Shown: piece by piece, positions 24,530-34,569 of the stretch
How positions within the stretch are numbered: the stretch's first letter is position 1
Layout: each line of letters starts with the position of its first letter
DNA from: Cryptomeria japonica
Lineage: Eukaryota > Streptophyta > Pinopsida > Cupressales > Cupressaceae
Reading direction: 5' to 3'
Assembly (NCBI RefSeq): GCF_030272615.1
Contig: NC_081408.1
Coordinates: 605,111,673-605,175,672 of the forward strand
DNA length: 64,000 nt
The notes under the pieces: generated by a model
What the model was told of the DNA's origin: nothing
Seen by the model: the letters and a program-made list of their open reading frames with translations, nothing else
Databases searched by the model: none
Made by a program: the position numbers and the translations under genes

Positions 24530-24859
24530 GACAAGGTATGTAATGTTATCATAGATGGTGGGAGCACTGATAATCTCGTTTCCAAAGAGATGGTGGGTAA
24601 AGTGCAGCTTGAGAGGAGAAAACACCCGCATCCATATAGAATAGCTTAGTTACAAGATGACAAGAAGGTTTTGGTCAGCGAACAAAGATTGGTAAAATTT
24701 AATATTGGAAAGTATTATGATGATATAATGTGTGATATTAGGCCTATGAATGTTTGTCATGTTTTATTAGGGAGGCCTTCGCAATTTGACAGGAGAGCGA
24801 TGCATGATGGGTATGCTAATACCTACTTACTCATTGATGAAGGATGGAGTGAAACATAA
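24530..24859 (+). pseudogene. Retropepsin-like protease remnant
   Basis: Reading from about 24540, VIIDGGSTDNLVS is an aspartic-protease-like active-site segment as found in plant gypsy elements. It is followed by a conserved tail with CDIRPMNVCHVLLGRP and a DRRAMHDG segment that normally links protease to reverse transcriptase. The reverse transcriptase that should follow is absent. Stops interrupt the frame near 24645 and 24859. Confidence 0.7.
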
Positions 24860-24862
24860 GTT

Positions 24863-25680
24863 GAAACCATTGCAAGGAGTAATGGAAAATATATGTAGCA
24901 ATGCAACGGTTTGTTTAGTTTATGACATCAAGTTTTTAGATGGAATGAAGCAAGAACATGTTTGTTTTGTTAAAACTAACCAAGAAGAAGTAGAGAAGGA
25001 TGATTTGTTGATTTAGATAGAAACAAAATGGAATGAGTTGATTTCAAATAAAACAAAGGTTGCAGTAGAAGGTGAGGTAAACTCATATTTTACTATTTCC
25101 TTTGATGATTGTGAGGATGAAGAAATAGAGAAGTTTGCTGCAGTAGTAATTCCTTTTGATGAAACTGAATTTGAAAGACAAGATGTGGAGGTAAATGAGG
25201 AGTTTTCTGATGATTCTTTATTTGAAAACAGTGAAGATGAGGATCCCTTAATTAGTGAGCTAGATTACTTGTTAAAGAATGTGCGAATTGAGCTTCATAA
25301 TCATTGTACAGATGCTGTTTTGAGTGAAGATAATCAGATTGCAGCAATGACGTGTCTTTCAAAAACATTAAAACAGTAAATTTTCATGAAGGAGACAAGG
25401 TGGAAGGAGAGGGAAAAGGTAAAACAGCAAGAGAGGTTTAAGGAAGACATTTGTTTTGTTGAAGGAGAAGGTATGAATTCACTTGTTTATTCTAGTTATG
25501 ATAGCTATGTTGGTGTGAAGTCAAATTTGATAATTTGAATGCTATGAAGGGTAAAGGTGGAGGAAGGATGAGAGGGGATAATATTGTGAGATTGCAGAAA
25601 GAAATGAACAGGAGAATTCCGGTGGATGATGAAGAGAGGTGGATTCAAGACAAGCATAGGGTCTACAAATGTTTTTGAGT
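24863..25680 (+). pseudogene. Acidic coding remnant downstream of protease, unknown
   Basis: The clearest frame (25038-25379, 113 aa) is rich in Asp and Glu, and coding-like sequence continues to about 25677. In plant gypsy elements a linker of this kind can lie between protease and reverse transcriptase, but here the 3' non-coding end follows directly. No family is recognised. The sequence suggests an internal deletion of pol. Confidence 0.4.
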
Positions 25681-25871
25681 TTGACTCGGGAACATTTTCT
25701 CTCTACCATGGGTGTTTGATGTAGGAGCATCCATATTGTTTTAGTTGGCACTTTGACAAAAATTAAAGATCTTCTGCACTATTGGAATAGGCAGTGAATG
25801 GATAGTCACAATTGGAAATTTGAAAGGGCATTAATATGATTTCAGAGAATACAGAAGAGGGCATAATTAAT

Positions 25872-26600
25872 TGTAACGGCCAAGAGGAAGATTAAGGGGC
25901 AATAAAAGTTGGAAGAGCATCGGTTCTTTTTTGGAATTACTGCAGATTATAATTATCATATGCAATAATAAATGGAGGAAAAAAGGAAGTAATGAAGGAT
26001 GTGGATTGGTAGTGTGTGGAATTGAATAGGAGAGGGGGATTGGCCCTTGAAGAAAAAAGTGGCTACGTGATGAGTGGTAGCGGTTAGGAGAAAAAAGTGG
26101 GCTTGTCCATCGAACATGTAGAGGCCTTGTGGATGAGTGCCGACCCAGCATGTAGAAGAAGGCATCGTAGGTGGAAGCTTGGTGGAACATCAAGAGAATG
26201 CAGAAATGTGTGTGTTGAAAAGCAAAGTGAAGAGAAAAGAGAGCTACGAATGAGAGAGAAGAAAGAAGGCTTGTTACAGAGGGTGAAGCATTTAGAGCAG
26301 ATAAATTGTGTAGAAAGGCATTGTGCAGAGAGGAGGGCCAATGAAAGGCCTAATTGAAGAACATTATGTGCAGATATAATATAAATTTACAAGCTGCAAG
26401 TGATTTGTTTAGGTTTTGAATTCGAATGTCGAGTTCGATGTTAGAGTGAGAGGTGTATTGCATCAAATACTGAATAAGTAAAAAAATTGTGTTTGCAAAT
26501 TTTGTTGCAGTCTGAGAGTTTAATTGTAACAGAGAGACTCTGTTTGTGTTTGTGTTTTGAATTTCGAATTTTAAAGGCAGAAGCTTGTTTTTGTTTTACA
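25872..26600 (+). repeat. 3' LTR of gypsy-type element (729 bp)
   Basis: It starts TGTAACGG and ends TTTTACA, matching the two pieces of the 5' LTR throughout. It lacks the roughly 100-bp tandem duplication and the nested insert seen in the 5' LTR. It sits directly upstream of the BTB/NPH3 relic. Confidence 0.85.
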
Positions 26601-27851
26601 TTAGGTCATGTATTCTTGTTTTCCCATTTTTAACACTCAACAATTTTTTTGGTTTTTTTCTTGGATAATTTCATTAAGTGTATGGTGTTTGTCTTTATCT
26701 ACGGCATCCTTTTGTTTCAAAAAGTGGATATTTGAAACAAAATTTATCCAATGCATCAAAGATCACTCCAAAAACACAAATTGAAGTATTTGAGTTTATC
26801 GCAAACTTTTGTTATGGGTTAAACCATATACTTATGGATCCCTTCAATGTTGCTGTCTTGAAATGTGCATCAAAATTTCCAGAATAATCGAAGGGTTTGG
26901 CAGGTGGAACCTTTGTGAGAGAAGTAATTTGTATCTATCTCAGGATGTCTTTCGAATCTGGGAAGACACCTTGGTTGTTGTTAAGAGACGTGATGGTTTG
27001 CTTCCATTAGCTGAGGAAATTCATATTGTAAGTAGATGCATAGACTCTTTAGCGTATATTGCTTGCATGGAAGTTCTTGATCTTAAACAGAGAAATCTAA
27101 AGTCAGCACAATGCCATTTTTTGAGCAATGGCAATGCAGGTTCAAGATATATGATTAATAGTGAATGGAGGTTAAAGGGTCTTCTAACCATGTCGCTGGA
27201 ACTATTTAAGAGGATTGTTATTCAACGAGGGATCATGAATGGAAGAGATGATAATCAGTCAAGTGATCGATCAATATGGTACCGAATATTTTTCTCATGT
27301 AGAAAAGACAATAGGTTACATACGATTTAACTGGAAAATAAAACAGAAATGACAGCTTGAATGATTTATTAGAATGTATTGCTAGATTGCTTCCTATTGA
27401 AGGACATTTTACCCCTCCTGATTTCCTGCTTCCTTTCTTTGTGTACGTTTATGGTGCAACCTTAAGATTGAACATAAAGATCACTTGGAAGCTAGAATTG
27501 CTTCTAAATTGGAATATGCAACAGCTCACAAGTTCTTCTTGCCAACAAACTTGGTCATTAGTATTGCTTTTGACACAGAGTTGGAAAGAATTAAGTATTC
27601 TCCATTTTTATGTATCAGCAATCTATCACAATGGAATATTTAAGATTACAGAGGACTAGTAGCATTTTTTGTGGCAAATCTCTGGGATGAATATCTTGTG
27701 CAGATCGCTTATGACAAAAAAATAAATCCATGTAAACTCACTGAACTTACTGGGACTAGTCATGGTTTACTCTACAAACCAATCCACATATACCTTACAA
27801 TAAGACTTGCAATCCATCAAATACTCCCTTGAAGCCTAATGATCCTATAAT

Positions 27852-28220
27852 TTGACTTCTTGTGGAATACATCTCCTAATTATCAATTGATGAGCTTAAG
27901 GGACTCTATAATGAATGGTTCATAAGGCACAACACTTGCTGAAGCTTTTGCAAATGGGATAGCAAGCTAAGTGGGCTCAACTTTGGGGGAATCTCCATGG
28001 TTAAGTGTGCTTGAGTGTGCTTGAGTTGGAGTAGTACTGGGATGGGTGACCTCCCGGGAAGGCCCAATGCTTCACCTTTGTGAGCATCAACTAGATGCAA
28101 TGAGTGCTAAGTGTACCATCCATTCTCATGATAGATAGGTTCTTGTGAACCACTACTCATGAAACATGGGTAAACGAGTTTGATTAAAAAACTACACAAT
28201 TGAATCCTGATAGCAATATC
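27852..28220 (+). mobile_element. 5S rRNA-related insert flanked by 13-bp direct repeats
   Basis: ATGATCCTATAAT occurs at 27839-27851 and again at 28221-28233, a likely target-site duplication. The insert lies within the NPH3 relic, between segments that are adjacent in the family. It contains a 5S rRNA-like stretch (27988-28078). A 13-bp duplication suits a SINE/LINE-mobilised retroposon better than an LTR element (about 5 bp), so a 5S-derived SINE is possible. A Cassandra-type 5S-bearing LTR is the alternative. No clear poly(A) tail is seen. Confidence 0.5.
27988..28078 (+). ncRNA. 5S rRNA-derived segment (promoter-bearing 3' half)
   Basis: GTAGTACTGGGATGGGTGAC followed by CTCCCGGGAA matches plant 5S rRNA with about two mismatches in 30 bases. 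Upstream, GGTTAAGTGTGCTTGAG corresponds to the box A region and carries a 10-bp tandem duplication (TGTGCTTGAG). The 5' third of 5S is missing and the 3' end diverges, so it is not a functional 5S gene. The Pol III internal control region (box A, intermediate element, box C) is largely kept. Confidence 0.75.
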
Positions 28221-28885
28221 ATGATCCTATAATGTTTAACTTTTTAAAAACTATGCAGTGTTTTGCTCATTTTAGCCTTTGATTCCAACAAATTTTCTCA
28301 AAAACAAGATATTTCCTTGATTTGGTCTTCATATGGATTTCAGTTTAGGATTGCTTGAGGCTTGCTTCTTGGACTGCATTTTATCTCTAGTATCTAACAA
28401 CAAGGAATACCTTTCTGTCTGGAAATTTCTCAAGGTTCAAATCTCGAAGCATGCATTCATGTTGTTCAGAATAAGTTAATGTGTCTATGACTGATACTCC
28501 TAGTCATGTTCTTGCAGCAAGTGCAAACACGTTAAATTTGGTCCAGCTGATAGTGTGCAAGTTGAAAGAATTGATACCACCGAATTATTGGCTTTTCTTC
28601 AGGGAACTTCAATCCCTTCAGAGGAGTTTTCGTCAGATGCTAATAGATTCAGAACTGGTAAGATTGAGGCTATTGCCTTCAGGAATAATCTTGAAAAGAG
28701 ATGCAACTTTTCGCCAACTTGCACATCTGAAGTCAGACTATGAAGCTACAAGTCTCAGATTGAAGACTTTGAAGGAAGAGTTCAATACAATGAAGAAAAA
28801 ACTTAAGGAAAACAAAAGGAGCCAGAAAAAAATAGAAACACTCGATCTAGTAGGATGCCAGAAAGCTTTAGAGTTGTTGGCATAA

Positions 28886-30878
28886 GCAAATCATTTGATA
28901 TTTGATGCAGTACATTCACTGGTAGAAGTGAACCAAACTGACTTCCTGAGAGGAAACACAATACAAACTTTATTCAGAAATTATGGAAAAGTCTCAGGAA
29001 GCTGAATTCTTGGAAGGCAAAGCCTGATATGAATATAGAAATACAAGAAATAGACTGAGATTCATGGGCTGAAGTACAAGATATAGAATTAGATTCACAG
29101 CCTAGAGATATAGTTGTAGAGGCCAATCAAAGGAAATCCTCAAGATAAAGCAATCCCTAAATACAATCATTTGCGTCATCGGAATTACGAATTACTCAGT
29201 TTTTCTAAATGCTCGTCAAAATCAATCAAGTTGGCATGGTTTCTGACTATGCAACGGACAGTCAAATCATAAGAGCAAATTTTGGAGGTTTATGTCAGCG
29301 AATTGTTGTTTACTAGTAATGATTTGCAAAGAACTTTTTATACATTCAGTTGGTCTCATTCAGAATTGATTTTGCAGCAAACAATTTATGGATTTCTTAA
29401 TTCGTTTATATGAGAGCACTGAACAATTTTGTTTTAACAGTTTATGGATATTTTTGGCCATTTTTGACCATTTAAATGTTAGATGGTTAAGTAGAATGTT
29501 GTTTAACAAATTATTTTGAGGGATGATAAAAGTTAATGTTTTTATTTGAATTCTAGTTGTATAACGTACAGCAAACAAATTTGAATTTTGATGGGTGGTT
29601 TCTTAATGTCAAACGGTACTATGTACATCAACTAACTACAACCAATTCATAATTATAAAAACTTATACTTGTCAAAAAAAAATCAAACACTTTTAACATG
29701 ATAGAATTCCTTCTCCTTCCACGTGAGTAAGGAAAATTTAAAAAGAAATATATAATAAATTTTAACAGTGTAGTATTAGTAACTATTATTAATTATAATC
29801 ATATGTCTAACAAAAATATATTACTGATTCATTAGCAACTTAACCTATCGAGGGAACTTTTTTTCCACATTTGTATGCACACATTATATGTAGTTTTAAA
29901 ATATAATACTATGCTGACACGGTTAAATAAAAAGTGGTCTGTTCAAAGTTAATTAAGCATGATTCAAACCAACTGTTACATACAAACTTAAATAGGTAAA
30001 GCAGATTAATTTTGATGATGGTGTATGACTTAGTTTAATTATGATGGTTTATATTATCATTTACAAATATTTATAGATCTGTCAATGGCTGAAAAAAATG
30101 TATATAAATCTTTGTTCAATAGGATCTTAAATATTTGTGCCTATCAATCATTTGATAGATAGCGTCTTAAGGTATTGTTACTAGTTTTTAGAACCATTAC
30201 TATTGAACATACTCTTTTAAGGATAGCGAAGTGAGACAGATTAGTTAAGCACCTCTTAATAAGAAACATTAGATTTCCACTGTCCATTATAATATAAATA
30301 TAATGTTTTTGGAAAACAATTGCGCCTAGATTTTTTAATCAAAGTTTCAGATTATATTCCATTATCTATCATCTTAACGAGACAAACACTTTGTTCCAAA
30401 CTATAAAATATTATTCATGTTAAATTTTCTAGATAAAAGTCGCCTAATTATCTGATGTAAAAATTTGAAAGGATTGACTGAACGACCATGAATGGTATGA
30501 AGATCAAATTTAATGATCCTGACTATATCTAAGCTTTTTAACTGTAAAATACAATCAAAATTATTGGGTGTATCAGATAAAGGCTAGAAGTTTGGATGGG
30601 CCTGCAAAATTTTTTAGGGATTATAATATTTGATAAAGGGCAATGTTGAACAGGCTAGTGTGCTGTTATGCTAGTGTCCTGCTATGCTAGTGTCTTCTTT
30701 CTATGGCACCAGGAATATAAAAATACAACTTAAATAGGGGAAATTTAACAAACAATGTTCAAAGAAACATGCTTTCAGATCATTCGGAATAGAAGATGCT
30801 CACTGATTTTATAAATAGGAGTTTGAAGTACATAAATTGGCCTTAATACTGGAGATCAATGAGCTTTTCAGCAGGCAC
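28886..30878. other. Gene-free region
   Basis: AT-rich DNA with only short open frames lacking motifs. No LTR pair or tandem array is seen. It separates the NPH3 relic from the extensin 3' end. Confidence 0.6.
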
Positions 30879-30894
30879 TTTATTCAATTTTATT
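30879..30894 (-). terminator. Poly(A) signals of the extensin transcript (candidate)
   Basis: Two AATAAA hexamers on the minus strand (30889-30894 and 30879-30884) lie about 0.5 kb past the extensin stop codon. They are the first good pair downstream of the candidate 3'UTR intron. Plant poly(A) signals are loose, so use of this site is inference. Confidence 0.5.
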
Positions 30895-31289
30895 CAATAG
30901 CGCAGCCATGAATGAATGAATTTCTCTCAGTACCGAATTGAAATAGAACAAATGATGATGTCCACAAAGAGAGCATTAAAACAGAACCCTATATTTCACT
31001 GCTAAAGGCAGCGAAATCTTTCACCACAACTTTGTTGTGCTTCAGTTTCTCTTCAAATGCCCCATCTGAATGAAAGAAATACCAATCAACCTATTACTAA
31101 CGAGTACAACTAGCAATACTGATCTTCTCAAGTTCACAGAACAGGCAGTGACATATACGATGAACCTTCTGAACAGTTTTATTGTAACAATAGCTACATT
31201 GCCAAACAATAAATGAAATGGAGGTCGCTCTGTCCCAAGGATTGTTGCTTTATGTGAGTAGACACTTATTGTATTGTATGCTTCATGAC

Positions 31290-31402
31290 CTACAAAACGT
31301 CAGAACAGTGAAATCATTAGTTCATAGTTATCATATGTAATTCCTCGAGAAAATTATTTTGTAAGGAACATCATTCATGAAAAAGAAAAAAAAAAATCTC
31401 AC
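31290..31402 (-). other. Candidate 3'UTR intron of the extensin gene (113 nt)
   Basis: On the minus strand the stop codon is followed 33 nt later by CTAG|GTGAGATT, a strong donor. A T-rich stretch, a branch-like ACTAATG and the acceptor TTTTGTAG| at 31290 complete the intron. The stop-to-junction distance (33 nt) is below the roughly 50-nt limit for nonsense-mediated decay. A 3'UTR intron is known in a tobacco extensin gene, so the arrangement has precedent. Confidence 0.65.
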
Positions 31403-31435
31403 CTAGTGGAAGGCAACAATCTTGGTGACAGCAAT

Positions 31436-34400
31436 CTATAATGGTGGAGGTGGAGATTGGTAATAGTATGGTGGAGGAGGAGAAGGAGATGGAGGAGGTG
31501 GGGACTTGTAGTAGTAAGGAGGTGGAGATGAAGGGGATGGTGGGGGAGGAGACTTGTAGTAGTAGGGAGGTGGAGGTGAAGGGGATGGCGGGGGAGGAGA
31601 CTTGTAGTAGTAGGGAGGTGGGGGTGAAGGGGATGGCGGGGGAGGGGACTTGTAGTAGTAGGGAGGTGGGGGTAAAGGTGAGGGCGGGGGAGGAGACTTG
31701 TAGTAGTATGGAGGTGGTGGTGAAGGTGAGGGCAGAGGAGGAGACTTGTAGTAGTATGGTGGAGGTGGTGAAGGTGAGGGTGGGGGAGGAGATTTGTAGT
31801 AGTAGGGAGGTGGGGGTGAAGGGGATGGCGGGGGAGGAGACTTGTAGTAGTAAGGAGGTGGGGGTGAAGGTGAGGGTGGGGGAGGAGACTTGTAGTAGTA
31901 GGGAGGTGGGGGTGAAGGTGATGGTGGAGGTGGAGACTTGTAGTAGTATGGTGGAGGTGGTGACGGAGATGGTGGGGGAGGAGATTTGTAGTAGTAGGGA
32001 GGGGGGGGTGAAGGGGATGGTGGGGGAGGAGACTTGTAATAGTAGGGAGGTGGGGGTGAAGGTGACGGTGGGGGAGGAGACTTGTAGTAGTAGGGAGGTG
32101 GGGGTGAAGGTGACGGTGGGGGAGGAGACTTGTAGTAGTATGGTGGAGGGGGTGAAGGAGATGGTGGGGGAGGAGATTTGTAGTAGTAGGGAGGAGGAGG
32201 TGAAGGGGAGGGGGGAGGAGGAGACTTGTAGTAGTAAGGAGGTGGAGGTGAAGGGGATGGTGGGGGAGGAGACTTGTAGTAGTAGGGAGGTGGGGGTGAA
32301 GGTGAGGGTGGGGGAGGAGACTTGTAGTAGTATGGTGGAGGAGGATATGGTGATGGAGGAGGGGGTGACTTGTAGTAATAAGGAGGTGGAGGTGAAGGGG
32401 ATGGAGGAGGAGGTGATTTGTAGTAGTATGGGGGAGGAGGAGAGGGTGATGGTGGTGGTGGGGACTTGTAATAGTAGGGAGGAGGAGGGGAAGGTGATGG
32501 TGGAGGTGGGGACTTGTAGTAGTATGGTGGTGGAGGTGATGGTGACGGTGGGGGAGGAGACTTGTAGTAGTAAGGAGGTGGGGGTGAAGGTGACGGTGGA
32601 GGAGGAGATGTGTAGTAGTATGGTGGAGGGGGTGAAGGGGATGGCGGGGGAGGAGACTTGTAATAGTAGGGAGGTGGGGGTGAAGGTGAGGGTGGGGGAG
32701 GAGACTTGTAGTAGTAGGGAGGTGGGGGTGAAGGTGATGGTGGAGGTGGAGACTTGTAGTAGTATGGTGGAGGTGGTGACGGAGATGGTGGGGGAGGAGA
32801 TTTGTAGTAGTAGGGAGGGGGGGGTGAAGGGGATGGTGGCGGAGGAGACTTGTAATAGTAGGGAGGTGGGGGTGAAGGTGACGGTGGAGGAGGAGACTTG
32901 TAGTAGTATGGTGGAGGGGGTGAAGGAGATGGCGGGGGAGGAGATTTGTAGTAGTAAGGAGGTGGGGGTGAAGGGGATGGTGGGGGAGGAGATTTGTAGT
33001 AGTAGGGAGGTGGAGGTGAAGGGGAGGGGGGAGGAGGAGACTTGTAGTAGTAGGGTGGTGGGGGTGAAGGTGAGGGTGGGGGAGGAGACTTGTAGTAGTA
33101 TGGTGGAGGAGGATATGGTGATGGAGGAGGGGGTGACTTGTAGTAATAAGGAGGTGGAGGTGAAGGAGATGGAGGAGGAGGTGATTTGTAGTAGTATGGG
33201 GGAGGAGGAGAGGGTGATGGTGGAGGTGGGGACTTGTAATAGTAGGGAGGAGGAGGGGAAGGTGATGGTGGAGGTGGGGACTTGTAGTAGTATGGTGGTG
33301 GAGGTGATGGTGAGGGTGGGGGAGGAGACTTGTAGTAGTATGGTGGAGGGGGTGAAGGAGATGGCGGGGGAGGAGATTTGTAGTAGTAGGGAGGTGGAGG
33401 TGAAGGGGAGGGGGGAGGAGGAGACTTGTAGTAGTAGGGAGGTGGGGGTGAAGGGGATGGTGGGGGAGGAGACTTGTAGTAATAGGGAGGTGGGGGTGAA
33501 GGTGAGGGTGGAGGAGGAGACTTGTAGTAGTATGGTGGAGGAGGGTATGGTGATGGAGGAAGAGGTGACTTGTAGTAATAAGGAGGTGGAGGTGAAGGGG
33601 ATGGAGGAGGAGGTGATTTGTAGTAGTATGGGGGAGGAGGAGAGGGTGATGGTGGAGGTGGGGACTTGTAGTAGTAGGGAGGAGGAGGGGAAGGTGATGG
33701 TGGAGGTGGGGACTTGTAGTAGTATGGTGGTGGAGGTGATGGCGAGGGTGGCGGAGGAGACTTGTAGTAATAAGGAGGAGGAGGAGATGGTGAAGGAGGT
33801 GGTGGGGACTTGTAGTAATAGGGAGGAGGAGGAGATGGTGAGGGAGGTGGTGGAGACTTGTAATAGTAAGGGGGTGGAGGAGATTGCGATGGAGGGGGTG
33901 GAGACTTGTAGTAATAGGGAGGAGGAGGAGATGGCGATGGAGGGGGTGGAGACTTGTAGTAGTATGGTGGAGGTGGAGATGGTGAGGGAGGGGGTGGTGA
34001 CTTGTAGTAGTATGGTGGAGGTGGATATGGTGATGGAGGGGGAGGTGACTTGTAGTAGTATGATGGCGGTGGTGAGGGAGATGGAGGAGGAGGTGACTTG
34101 TAGTAGTATGGTGGTGGTGGTGAGGGGGATGGAGGAGGAGGTGATTTGTAGTAGTATGGGGGTGGTGGTGAAGGGGATGGAGGCGGAGGTGACTTGTAGT
34201 AGTATGGGGGAGGAGGAGGAGGAGATGGTGGTGGTGGAGACTTGTAATAGTATGGTGGTGGAGGAGAGGGTGATGGGGGAGGAGGGGACTTGTAGTAGTA
34301 TGGTGGAGACTTGTCGTCTTCATTTTCACTCAAAATACGACCCCCCTCTACATTTGCAGAAGCAGCATTGCTGATGCTGGCAATGAATCCCACCAGTAGC

Positions 34401-34456
34401 ACTGTAACAAGCCGGGGGCAGAGGCTAGTGCCTCTTCCCCGTTCAAACTTCACCAT
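31436..34456 (-). CDS. Classical extensin, giant repetitive cell-wall hydroxyproline-rich glycoprotein (1006 aa)
   Basis: The protein begins MVKFERGRG, with a hydrophobic signal peptide (about residues 12-34, ending ISNAASA), a short spacer with EGGRILSENEDD, then about 59 near-perfect copies of SPPPPSPSPPPPYYYK to the end (SPPPPL). In extensins Ser-Pro4 blocks are hydroxylated and arabinosylated, and Tyr-rich YYY motifs are cross-linked by wall peroxidases. Lys residues can bind pectin. The product is secreted to the wall. The frame is open to 34528 but begins there with GTG; the first ATG is at 34456 in good context (GACATGG), about 90 nt below the expected transcription start. Variants include SPYPPPP, one SQSPPPP and one YYYT. 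The frame is intact and far more GC-rich than its surroundings. It is longer than most extensins, though repeat number varies widely in the family. Confidence 0.93.
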   Translation of the reverse strand: MVKFERGRGTSLCPRLVTVLLVGFIASISNAASANVEGGRILSENEDDKSPPYYYKSPPPPSPSPPPPYYYKSPPPPSPPPPPPYYYKSPPPPSPSPPPPYYYKSPPPPSPSPPPPYYYKSPPPPSPSPPPSYYYKSPPPPSPYPPPPYYYKSPPPPSPSPPPPYYYKSPPPPSPSPPPPYYYKSPPPPSQSPPPPYYYKSPPPPSPSPPPPYYYKSPPPPSPSPPPPYYYKSPPPPSPSPPPPYYYKSPPPPSPSPPPPYYYKSPPPPSPSPPPPYYYKSPPPPSPSPPPPYYYKSPLPPSPYPPPPYYYKSPPPPSPSPPPPYYYKSPPPPSPSPPPPYYYKSPPPPSPSPPPPYYYKSPPPPSPSPPPPYYYKSPPPPSPSPPPPYYYKSPPPPSPSPPPPYYYKSPPPPSPSPPPPYYYKSPPPPSPSPPPPYYYKSPPPPSPYPPPPYYYKSPPPPSPSPPPPYYYKSPPPPSPSPPPPYYYKSPPPPSPSPPPPYYYKSPPPPSPSPPPPYYYKSPPPPSPSPPPPYYYKSPPPPSPSPPPPYYYKSPPPPSPSPPPPYYYKSPPPPSPSPPPPYYYKSPPPPSPSPPPPYYYKSPPPPSPSPPPPYYYTSPPPPSPSPPPPYYYKSPPPPSPSPPPPYYYKSPPPPSPSPPPPYYYKSPPPPSPSPPPPYYYKSPPPPSPSPPPPYYYKSPPPPSPYPPPPYYYKSPPPPSPSPPPPYYYKSPPPPSPSPPPPYYYKSPPPPSPSPPPPYYYKSPPPPSPSPPPPYYYKSPPPPSPSPPPPYYYKSPPPPSPSPPPPYYYKSPPPPSPSPPPPYYYKSPPPPSPSPPPPYYYKSPPPPSPSPPPPYYYKSPPPPSPSPPPPYYYKSPPPPSPSPPPPYYYKSPPPPSPSPPPPYYYKSPPLPSPSPPPPYYYKSPPPPSPLPPPPYYYKSPPPPSPSPPPPYYYKSPPPPSPSPPPPYYYKSPPPPSPSSPPPYYYKSPPPPSPSPPPPYYYQSPPPPL

Positions 34457-34569
34457 GTCTAACCCTCTCGAGCCAAAACAACAGAATAAAATGCCTGTCA
34501 AGCTCAGATTTCTCCCGCAGAGGAGCACAGAAGTTCCTATCTGATATCCAAAACAAACGCAAGCAAGTG

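Larger units (their letters stand above)
18098..26600 (+). mobile_element. Gypsy-type LTR element (gag and protease-like remnant, no RT) with nested insertion
   Basis: LTRs begin TGTAACGG and end TTACA (TGTAA/TTACA inverted ends). The 3' LTR is 25872-26600 (729 bp). The 5' LTR is 18098-18609 plus 23008-23333, interrupted by a 4.4-kb insertion. The 2.5-kb internal region has gag-like and protease-like sequence but no reverse transcriptase, RNase H or integrase. The bases flanking the two LTRs do not match as a TSD; the upstream side resembles another copy's interior, suggesting recombination between copies. Heavily mutated and inactive. Confidence 0.75.
26650..28885 (+). pseudogene. BTB/NPH3-family gene relic (phototropism-type adaptor)
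   Basis: Successive pieces in different frames match the plant NPH3 family in the correct order. The BTB end (about 26690-26880) has RHPFVSKSGYL and FEFIANFCYG. Next come DVFRIWEDTL and LLPLAEEIHIVSRCIDSLA (about 26940-27060), then SLELFKRIV (27190-27220), LLPIEGHFTPPDFLL (27385-27430) and a DEYLVQIAYDK / GLLYKPIHIYL segment (27685-27795). LEACIHVVQNKL follows (28448-28485), then a C-terminal coiled coil (28690-28850). NPH3 proteins are CUL3 ubiquitin-ligase adaptors in phototropin and auxin responses. The first BTB exon is not found. Frameshifts, stops and a 369-bp insert show it is dead. The start abuts the gypsy LTR, which may have removed the 5' part. Confidence 0.75.

Noticed and set aside
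27988-28078. Functional 5S rRNA gene
   Set aside because: The 5' third is missing, a 10-bp duplication disrupts box A spacing, and there is no tandem 5S array or T-run terminator.
31399-34329. Second minus-strand frame of 976 codons (His/Thr/Leu-rich) overlapping the extensin
   Set aside because: Same cause: a shifted frame through a 48-bp repeat. The extensin frame has a signal peptide and family motifs, this one has none.
31441-34374. Plus-strand open frame of 977 codons antisense to the extensin
   Set aside because: It is a shadow of the repetitive Pro/Ser/Tyr/Lys codons, whose complement rarely forms stops. The translation is a meaningless EVEVKGM/EETCSS repeat without signal or domain.
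34457-34528. Longer extensin start at 34528
   Set aside because: The codon there is GTG, the added residues are not a signal peptide, and it lies almost at the expected transcription start. The ATG at 34456 gives a proper signal peptide.
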